Source: Xenorhabdus sp. BG5 (lineage in GTDB: Bacteria; Pseudomonadota; Gammaproteobacteria; Enterobacterales; Enterobacteriaceae). From it: DNA of 64,000 nt. The stretch spans positions 85,888 to 149,887 of the forward strand of contig NZ_JADEUG010000004.1 in assembly GCF_015163665.1 (NCBI RefSeq), written 5' to 3'. The notes beneath the pieces are model-generated. The model was not told the origin of the DNA. It made no database searches and saw only the letters and a list, made by a program, of their open reading frames with translations. Shown here piece after piece: positions 58,109 through 64,000 of the stretch; position 1 is the first letter of the stretch; each line of letters starts with the position of its first letter. The translations under genes and the position numbers were made by a program.

Positions 58109-58645
58109 CTAACGCTTCTTTTTGGCTGTACTGGTACCCTCTCCGGCCAGCGCAGCCAACCGCTCTAGTTTCTTTTTCAATTTTTCAGGGCTATTTTCAG
58201 CCAACATCATTAATGTTTTTGCACTTTCATGAGTGAGCTGGCGCTTTGGTAATTCCTGATTATCATTACTGGATGCTTTGGTTGATAATTTTGAGAATCT
58301 TTGTTCATTATTATCACACTTAACCATTAATGATGGGTTAATCCTGATGTCGATTGAGGATAAAGATGGTAGAATTTCGCTTCTCAATGTAGACAGTAAG
58401 ACAGGAATTTCATAACGCAGCCGGGTCATCCAACTGGCATTTCCTGCTTCCAGTATCAGAATTTGTTTGCGATAATTGGCAACCCTGCACCATGGGTGCA
58501 ATTGTGCAGGAAGCAAACTGAGAACGGCACGGTTGAGTTTCAGTAATGCGATGGCATGTTGTTGGATGATTTGAAGTGGACTTTTTCCGACAGTTGCCGC
58601 GTCTTCAAACAGCTTATCCAGTGATTGTGGGCGGCTATCTCGCAT
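58109..58645 (-). CDS. dciA: DciA-like replication protein (DUF721)
   Basis: This 178-residue protein has the DUF721 domain (about residues 10-115: LSLLPAQLHPWCRVANYRKQILILEAGNASWMTRLRYE), with a charged C-terminal tail. In many bacteria DciA loads the replicative helicase DnaB; in enterobacteria, which have DnaC, its role is unclear. Divergent from secM with a 37-bp gap, the E. coli position of YdjA-like secM-flanking DUF721 gene yacA neighbours. The family call is by pattern, and the gene name is less sure. Confidence 0.75.
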   Translation of the reverse strand: MRDSRPQSLDKLFEDAATVGKSPLQIIQQHAIALLKLNRAVLSLLPAQLHPWCRVANYRKQILILEAGNASWMTRLRYEIPVLLSTLRSEILPSLSSIDIRINPSLMVKCDNNEQRFSKLSTKASSNDNQELPKRQLTHESAKTLMMLAENSPEKLKKKLERLAALAGEGTSTAKKKR

Positions 58646-58682
58646 AATAGGGGCAGTTCCAGTATTTATTAATGAAGGATTA

Positions 58683-59237
58683 ATGAGTATTTTAAATCTT
58701 TGGCGACAATTTGGTAGGCGTTATTTTTGGTCTCATCTTTTACTGGGCATGGTTGCTACAGGAATTGGTGTTCCTACTGTTTTCGCTGGAGTGGCAGAAA
58801 GCCTGCATCATACAAATACGTCTTCTGCCCAAGGAAGCCATTATCAGACATTTTCCTCTTTTGAGCACTTATTTAAATTACACTTACTCCAATTAAAAAG
58901 TGTCCAGCGCCAACCCGCTAATTATTTAAATTATTGGCAGCAACATGCCGTTCGTAATGTGATCCGTCAACTTTCTTTTGCTTTTTCGGTTGCAGAACCA
59001 ACCAAGTACGAAGGCGCAAAAGAAAGTACCCGAATTTCTTCTCCCTCCATGCAACGACTTATGCTGGATACGTTGTATGCCATGCTGACACAAGCACCAG
59101 CGCCATTTGAAGAGATTATCTCAGATGTTGTGGTGTCTGATGCTGTGCTTCCTGATACCCATACTCCAGCTCTCTGGGTCGCTAAAGTTCAGGGAATTAG
59201 GGCAGGGCCAACGCCCAATCATTTATTTTTACTTTAA
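58683..59237 (+). CDS. secM: Secretion monitor SecM
   Basis: This 184-residue protein has a long signal sequence (FWSHLLLGMVATGIGVPTVFAG) and a C-terminal ribosome arrest motif ending GIRAGP at residues 171-176, with Trp165 at the expected distance. Nascent SecM stalls ribosomes, opening the secA translation start when export is weak. Two details differ from E. coli: the Phe upstream of the motif is His160 here, Ile after Trp is Val166, and eight residues follow the Pro instead of four. It sits directly upstream of secA. Confidence 0.9.
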   Translation: MSILNLWRQFGRRYFWSHLLLGMVATGIGVPTVFAGVAESLHHTNTSSAQGSHYQTFSSFEHLFKLHLLQLKSVQRQPANYLNYWQQHAVRNVIRQLSFAFSVAEPTKYEGAKESTRISSPSMQRLMLDTLYAMLTQAPAPFEEIISDVVVSDAVLPDTHTPALWVAKVQGIRAGPTPNHLFLL

Positions 59238-59331
59238 TACTGCTGTCTTATTAAACTCAAGGTTAAATAAGACAATTTTTAAGGAATGATTGATTGGCTA
59301 CAACAATAGCCCTATCTGAGATGTACTAATT

Positions 59332-62040
59332 ATGCTGATTAAATTACTGACAAAAATTTTTGGTAGCCGTAATGACCGTACCTTGCGCCGTTTGCGCAAA
59401 GTGGTTGATGAGATCAACCGTATGGAGCCGGACTTTGAAAAACTCTCTGATGAAGAACTGAAAGCGAAAACAGAGCAATTTCGTGTCCGTTTTAGCGAGG
59501 GAGAATCACTGGATAAAATTCTGCCAGAAGCGTTTGCTACTGTGCGTGAAGCCAGCAAACGTGTATTTGGTATGCGTCACTTTGATGTACAGTTATTGGG
59601 TGGGATGGTCTTGAATGAACGCTGTATAGCAGAGATGCGTACTGGTGAAGGTAAAACACTGACTGCAACATTGCCAGCATATCTTAATGCTCTAAGTGGC
59701 AAAGGTGTTCATATTGTTACCGTGAACGATTACCTTGCACAGCGTGATGCTGAAAATAACCGCCCACTATTTGAATTCCTTGGCTTAAGTGTCGGTATTA
59801 ACTTACCAGGTATGCCATCACCGGCAAAACGTGAAGCATATGCTGCGGATATCACTTACGGTACTAACAATGAGTTTGGTTTTGACTATTTGCGCGACAA
59901 TATGGCATTTAGTCCAGAAGAGCGAGTCCAACGCAAATTGCACTATGCGCTGGTAGATGAAGTTGACTCGATTCTGATCGACGAAGCCCGTACGCCACTG
60001 ATTATTTCAGGACCTGCGGAAGACAGCTCTGAGCTTTATATCAAAGTAGACAAGCTGATCCCGAAACTGATTCGTCAGGAAAAAGAGGATTCAGATACCT
60101 TCCAGGGTGAAGGACATTTCTCTGTTGATGAAAAAACACGTCAAGTCAACCTGACAGAGCGTGGTTTGGTATTGATTGAAGAGTTATTGGTAGATGCTAA
60201 ATTGATGGATGAAGGTGAATCCTTGTATTCACCGACCAATATCATGCTGATGCACCATGTGACGGCCGCTCTGCGCGCTCACGCCTTGTTTACCCGTGAT
60301 GTTGATTACATCGTGAAAGAGGGTGAGGTTATCATCGTTGATGAACATACCGGGCGTACCATGCAAGGGCGTCGTTGGTCTGATGGTTTGCACCAGGCTG
60401 TGGAAGCGAAAGAAGGTGTCGAGATTCAGAATGAAAACCAGACGCTGGCTTCAATCACATTCCAGAACTATTTCCGTATATACGAAAAACTGGCCGGGAT
60501 GACAGGCACAGCCGACACAGAAGCCTTTGAATTCAGCTCCATTTATAAATTAGATACTATTGTTATTCCAACCAATCGCCCAATGATCCGTCAGGATTTA
60601 CCGGATCTGGTCTATATGACAGAAGCGGAAAAAATTGAGGCGATCATTGAAGACATCAAAGCACGGACAAGCAGTGGTCAGCCTGTTTTGGTTGGGACAA
60701 TCTCGATTGAGAAATCAGAACTTGTGTCTAACGCATTAACCGAAGCGGGTATTACACATAACGTCCTGAACGCAAAATTCCACGCATTGGAAGCCGATAT
60801 CATTGCTCAGGCTGGTCAGGCTGGCACAGTGACTATTGCAACCAACATGGCGGGACGTGGTACAGACATCGTGTTAGGGGGCAGTTGGCAGGCGGAAGTC
60901 GCTAAATTGGAAGAGCCAACTGAAGCACAGATCGATAAAATCAAGGCAGAATGGCAAGAGCGTCATAATGCAGTATTGGCAGCAGGCGGCCTGCATATTA
61001 TTGGTACGGAACGTCATGAATCACGCCGTATAGATAACCAGTTACGTGGTCGTGCGGGTCGTCAGGGCGATGCGGGTTCTTCACGTTTCTACCTCTCAAT
61101 GGAAGATTCCTTAATGCGCATTTTTGCTTCCGATCGTGTGACGGGCATGATGCGTAAACTTGGCATGCAGCCAGGAGAAGCAATCGAACACCCATGGGTG
61201 ACTAAAGCGATTGCGAATGCTCAGCGTAAAGTTGAGAGCCGTAACTTTGATATCCGTAAACAATTGCTGGAATATGATGATGTTGCGAACGATCAGCGCC
61301 GGGCAATTTATGCTCAGCGTAACGACTTGCTTGATGTGAGCGATGTCAGCGAAACCATCACCAGTATCCGCGAAGATGTCTTCAAGGTAACCATTGATGC
61401 TCATATTCCACCGCAATCACTGGAAGAAATGTGGGATATTGAAGGATTACAAGAACGTTTAAGCAACGATTTCGATTTGAATCTGCCAATCAAAGAATGG
61501 TTGAACAAAGAGCCTGAATTGCACGAAGAAACATTGCGTGAACGTATTTTTGAAAAAGCGATCGAAATTTATAAGCAAAAAGAAGAAATTGTCGGTGCAG
61601 AAATGATGCGTAACTTTGAAAAAGGCATCATGTTGCAAACCTTGGACACATTGTGGAAAGAGCATTTGGCAGCGATGGATTATCTTCGCCAAGGCATTCA
61701 CTTGCGTGGTTACGCCCAGAAAGATCCAAAACAGGAGTATAAACGCGAATCTTTTGCCATGTTTGCCAATATGCTGGAATCACTGAAATATGAAGTGATC
61801 AGTACCTTGAGCAAGGTCCAGGTGAGAATGCCGGAAGAAGTCGAGGCGCTCGAACAGCAGCGTCGTGAAGAAGCTGAGCGTTTGGCAAAACAACAACATT
61901 TGAGCCATGAAGTTGAACAGGGCGCGTTGATGTCAAAGGCCGAAGCTCAAATGGCAACGGGAGAGCGTAAAGTTGGACGCAATGATCCTTGCCCATGTGG
62001 TTCTGGCAAGAAATATAAGCATTGCCACGGTCGTTTATAA
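59332..62040 (+). CDS. secA: Preprotein translocase ATPase SecA
   Basis: This 902-residue motor (E. coli 901) drives preproteins through SecYEG. Walker A is [14 protein letters not shown] near residue 102, the DEAD-type box [16 protein letters not shown] near 205, the C-terminal helicase motif [13 protein letters not shown] near 505, and [20 protein letters not shown] near 566. The C-terminal zinc finger [14 protein letters not shown], which binds SecB, is intact. Expression is expected to be coupled to secM. Confidence 0.99.
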   Translation: MLIKLLTKIFGSRNDRTLRRLRKVVDEINRMEPDFEKLSDEELKAKTEQFRVRFSEGESLDKILPEAFATVREASKRVFGMRHFDVQLLGGMVLNERCIAEMRTGEGKTLTATLPAYLNALSGKGVHIVTVNDYLAQRDAENNRPLFEFLGLSVGINLPGMPSPAKREAYAADITYGTNNEFGFDYLRDNMAFSPEERVQRKLHYALVDEVDSILIDEARTPLIISGPAEDSSELYIKVDKLIPKLIRQEKEDSDTFQGEGHFSVDEKTRQVNLTERGLVLIEELLVDAKLMDEGESLYSPTNIMLMHHVTAALRAHALFTRDVDYIVKEGEVIIVDEHTGRTMQGRRWSDGLHQAVEAKEGVEIQNENQTLASITFQNYFRIYEKLAGMTGTADTEAFEFSSIYKLDTIVIPTNRPMIRQDLPDLVYMTEAEKIEAIIEDIKARTSSGQPVLVGTISIEKSELVSNALTEAGITHNVLNAKFHALEADIIAQAGQAGTVTIATNMAGRGTDIVLGGSWQAEVAKLEEPTEAQIDKIKAEWQERHNAVLAAGGLHIIGTERHESRRIDNQLRGRAGRQGDAGSSRFYLSMEDSLMRIFASDRVTGMMRKLGMQPGEAIEHPWVTKAIANAQRKVESRNFDIRKQLLEYDDVANDQRRAIYAQRNDLLDVSDVSETITSIREDVFKVTIDAHIPPQSLEEMWDIEGLQERLSNDFDLNLPIKEWLNKEPELHEETLRERIFEKAIEIYKQKEEIVGAEMMRNFEKGIMLQTLDTLWKEHLAAMDYLRQGIHLRGYAQKDPKQEYKRESFAMFANMLESLKYEVISTLSKVQVRMPEEVEALEQQRREEAERLAKQQHLSHEVEQGALMSKAEAQMATGERKVGRNDPCPCGSGKKYKHCHGRL

Positions 62041-62068
62041 TTGAGTGAGTTTATAAGCAAAAAAGTCG

Positions 62069-62098
62069 TGCCAGTGGCGAATTCAGTTACCACTGGCA
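62069..62098 (+). terminator. Hairpin downstream of secA
   Basis: TGCCAGTGG and CCACTGGCA form a perfect 9-bp stem with a 12-nt loop, 28 bp after the secA stop. There is no T-tract, so termination is likely completed by the following hairpin at 62121. Confidence 0.5.
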
Positions 62099-62120
62099 AG
62101 GGTTAATTTATCAAAAACCA

Positions 62121-62156
62121 AAAGCCGGAAGATCACGCGGATCTTTCCGGCTTTTT
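62121..62156. terminator. Terminator hairpin, copy 1 of a duplicated element
   Basis: AAAGCCGGAAGATC pairs with GATCTTTCCGGCTTT (one bulged base) and is followed by a T run. A near-identical hairpin lies at 63227-63262. It ends secA on the plus strand and also the immunity-like fragment on the minus strand. Confidence 0.8.
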
Positions 62157-62170
62157 CAATATATCAGTAT

Positions 62171-62314
62171 TTATTCATCGTATTCGATAATTGCTTCTAA
62201 GGCAGCTCTAAGCCAGTCCCAAAATGACTCAAAGTTACCCACGTTTTCATACCCTTCACTTGAAAAATCATGAATGATAACAACTTGGTTGGGATTAGCT
62301 TTATCCCAACACAT
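62171..62314 (-). pseudogene. C-terminal remnant of an immunity-like (SMI1/KNR4-type?) gene
   Basis: The ORF gives 47 residues, MCWDKANPNQVVIIHDFSSE followed by a Trp/Phe-rich helix (FESFWDWLRAAL). Reading further upstream the frame stays open for about nine codons and then meets a TAA. The segment looks like the last third of a small acidic immunity-type protein whose 5' part has been lost. The family is a guess by texture only. It ends 15 bp from the copy 1 hairpin. Confidence 0.45.
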
Positions 62315-62448
62315 ACACAGGATCTTAAGCAATAACTGTATATTTTAGATAGAAAAAAGGCTTCATTTATGATCTGATTATTTATTTACACGAGCATAAA
62401 GTAAAGGAGTACACTATCTGAATTAATCAGAACTATGAGGAAAGAAAA

Positions 62449-63081
62449 ATGTTACCTCCCACTGTTTATTTCAATCAAGAGTTTGCTCCCGGTGATTTAA
62501 TTTATGGCTTACGTCGTGAAATAGCCAGATACGCCGATTTTTTACACCTTAAAATAAATCTGGATGCATTTGATGTTCAGGCAGCAATCGTTGATCAATA
62601 TGTCGTTCCACGGGAAGTGGAACTATCAACAACAGGGAGATGTCGATTTTATAATATGACGTTACCAAAAAATATACCGTATTTTCAGAATTTTATTTCC
62701 TATCTAGCAGACCATCCTAAATATCATACTGCGCTCACATACCCGACTGAAAACAAGTCCCTAACCTCAGGCAGAAAGTGTAAAGGCGCATTATCATGGG
62801 TTACCCTGAGTAATAATGCGTTGACTGAAAATATGCATATTCATTTCCTCCTCGATGGTATCAATATGGAATATGTTGTGAATAAAAAACCCTATCCGGG
62901 GAATCCGGATCTTGAAACAAACGTGACAGCCAGAGAGTTAAGGTGGATCTACAGAAACAAAGACCACCCACAGGTACAACGAAAAATATTATTCTGGTTG
63001 AACAGAGAACTGACATCCCCGCCCTGGACAGGAAACGGGGCTGTGTTATGGCGGAATTATGTACCACATCATATTCTCTGA
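62449..63081 (+). CDS. Unrecognised 210-residue protein
   Basis: The ORF has a good ribosome site (GAGGAAAG) seven bases before the ATG. It has no signal peptide or membrane segment. The C-terminal part is Trp/Arg rich: TARELRWIYRNKD, FWLNRELTSPPWTG and WRNYVPHHIL. I do not recognise a family. It lies between two immunity-like minus-strand genes with duplicated hairpins, where E. coli has mutT. It may belong to the same toxin/immunity-type cassette, but nothing in the sequence proves that. Confidence 0.6.
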   Translation: MLPPTVYFNQEFAPGDLIYGLRREIARYADFLHLKINLDAFDVQAAIVDQYVVPREVELSTTGRCRFYNMTLPKNIPYFQNFISYLADHPKYHTALTYPTENKSLTSGRKCKGALSWVTLSNNALTENMHIHFLLDGINMEYVVNKKPYPGNPDLETNVTARELRWIYRNKDHPQVQRKILFWLNRELTSPPWTGNGAVLWRNYVPHHIL

Positions 63082-63226
63082 CATGTTTATTATACGTGTG
63101 ACTGATCTCTACCCGCTGATATCTGCCCGAAAACGCGGTCAGATACCCGAGCCAGCAAGACTAAGCTGAGAATGCGGGCACTGCTTGGCGACTCCAACAG
63201 CAACTAAGCGGCTCTTAAAAATGAAG

Positions 63227-63262
63227 AAAGCCGGAAGATCATGGAGATCTTTCCGGCTCTTT
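63227..63262. terminator. Terminator hairpin, copy 2 of a duplicated element
   Basis: AAAGCCGGAAGATC, a short loop, and GAGATCTTTCCGGCTCTTT repeat the hairpin at 62121-62156 with few changes. The stop codon of the neighbouring minus-strand gene lies inside it. Confidence 0.75.
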
Positions 63263-63658
63263 GATGTTTATTCTACTCAGAAATAATTCTTTCCACTTTT
63301 CAAGATAACCTTTGAATTTTTCTATGGTTGCGAGCTTAAGACTTTCTTCTGTATATTCGTTAAAAATTTCGACACCATCCAGTTTAATGGTAACAGTATG
63401 AGCATTGCCAGTACCTTCCCATAGTGGTGATTTACTATTGCTGACAGAGTCACATAAAGAGATTAATTCATCAGTATAAGCGACATCCCTCTGAACATCT
63501 CCTATTAAAAAATCAGCCAATACATGGCGTTCGTAATCAATTTCTACTGTAGGATACCTGTCTTCTGCGATTAAAAATTTCATATCATTTTTTCCATTTG
63601 TATTTTTAATATAATGGATAACGCGATGCTCGACTTTTATGATGAGTTGAAATGACAT
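63239..63658 (-). CDS. Putative immunity-type protein of unknown family (YacL-like layout)
   Basis: The ORF has 139 residues. AAGGAG precedes the ATG at 63658; an internal ATG at 63583, giving MKFLIAEDRYPTVEID and 114 residues, fits a compact domain better. The pattern, with WEGTGNAHTVTIKLDGVEIF and then an EESLKLATIEKFKGYLEKWKE tail, is like the small acidic YacL/UPF0231 proteins and many immunity proteins. The last six residues, EPERSP, are encoded by the terminator hairpin, so the original C-terminus was probably replaced. Function is unknown. Confidence 0.5.
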   Translation of the reverse strand: MSFQLIIKVEHRVIHYIKNTNGKNDMKFLIAEDRYPTVEIDYERHVLADFLIGDVQRDVAYTDELISLCDSVSNSKSPLWEGTGNAHTVTIKLDGVEIFNEYTEESLKLATIEKFKGYLEKWKELFLSRINIKEPERSP

Positions 63659-63716
63659 AGCCGCTCCTTTATAACGTTAAGTCGTCAAAAATAGAGAAAT
63701 AAAGGAACAAAAGGCT

Positions 63717-63866
63717 ATGTCACAGCAAGATTTTATCATTTGGGTGTTTTGTTGGGTAGACGATAATTTAACGCAGTTACAGCAAGGCACACGACTCAGA
63801 AGCCGGGGATATCACAGCGGGAGTATCACTGTGGCAAGTAAGGGCGGTTATTACACGGAAGACTAG
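63717..63866 (+). pseudogene. Decayed 5' end of a DDE transposase gene
   Basis: The ATG at 63717 (AAAGG upstream) opens 49 codons starting MSQQDFIIWVFCWVDD and containing RLRSRGY. This is the look of the N-terminus of certain IS transposases, as I recall. After about residue 33 the meaning moves to another frame (a VIT stretch is readable there), then a TAG stops the ORF. Nothing recognisable follows. It is a short remnant of an insertion sequence; the family cannot be fixed. Confidence 0.5.
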
Positions 63867-63881
63867 CCCGAACCGAGAGCA

Positions 63882-64000
63882 TCAATGACTTTTTTCAGGA
63901 CTGATTTTACCACCAGTTCCATAAATAATTAATCTTCGCGGCTCCTCAATAATTCTGGCTCCAATACGGCGACATGCTTCCTTCATTGTACTGGTTTCCA
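63882..64000 (-). CDS. C-terminal end of an unidentified protein, partial
   Basis: An open frame enters from the right edge and ends with TGA at 63882. It reads about 39 residues, with KEACRRIGARIIEEPRRL and IYGTGGKISPEKSH. The basic, compact ending suggests the C-terminal tip of a toxin-like domain, but 39 residues are too few to assign. The rest lies outside the window. Confidence 0.4.
   Translation of the reverse strand, partial: ETSTMKEACRRIGARIIEEPRRLIIYGTGGKISPEKSH

Overview
The window looks like a chromosomal stretch from a gammaproteobacterium of the order Enterobacterales. It is AT-leaning, and the proteins resemble their Escherichia coli counterparts closely throughout. The gene content (EntD/NgrA-type phosphopantetheinyl transferase, class 3 lipase, dispersed palindromic intergenic repeats, toxin/immunity debris) and the base composition point to the Xenorhabdus/Photorhabdus branch of the Morganellaceae. 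That placement is an inference from the sequence alone, not a database match.

Layout. (1) 1-4230: the last codons of relA, then mazG, pyrG and eno, the standard enterobacterial order. (2) 4.5-11.5 kb: an accessory transport and metabolism stretch with a DASS-family anion transporter, an aldehyde dehydrogenase, a DctA-type dicarboxylate symporter, an orphan Fe-siderophore/haem-type binding protein with a candidate Fur box, and a small lipoprotein. (3) 11.5-17.3 kb: sprT and metK (with MetJ boxes), divergent from the polyamine genes speA and speB. (4) 17.3-24.8 kb: a segment bounded by two inverted copies of a 72-bp repeat. It holds a HigB/HigA-like module with a shortened toxin, an EntD/NgrA-like PPTase, galETK, an O-methyltransferase, and a class 3 lipase followed by a small exported protein. 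(5) 25-28.7 kb: a cystathionine beta-synthase plus gamma-lyase pair (reverse transsulfuration) and mutH. (6) 28.7-38.4 kb: branched-chain amino acid genes: leuL-leuA-leuB with a readable attenuator but no leuC/leuD, then leuO, an inserted long-chain acyl-CoA ligase, and ilvIH. (7) 38.5-62 kb: cra and the complete division and cell wall (dcw) cluster from mraZ to lpxC, followed by dciA, secM and secA. (8) 62-64 kb: a decayed accessory end in place of the mutT gene that follows secA in E. coli. It holds fragments of immunity-like genes with duplicated 3' hairpins, an unrecognised 210-residue protein, a decayed transposase start and the C-terminal end of an unidentified protein.

How the genes work together. 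The dcw cluster makes peptidoglycan precursors (MurC-F, DdlB, MraY, MurG), builds the septum (FtsL, I, W, Q, A, Z) and ties in lipid A synthesis (LpxC); it starts at a recognisable MraZ-controlled promoter. SecM probably senses export capacity to control secA. MetK supplies S-adenosylmethionine and SpeA/SpeB lead from arginine to putrescine. The CBS/CGL pair would convert homocysteine and serine to cysteine. The most unusual regions are the inverted-repeat-bounded segment, the truncated leu operon with a DnaA-box-bearing gap beside it, and the toxin/immunity debris after secA.
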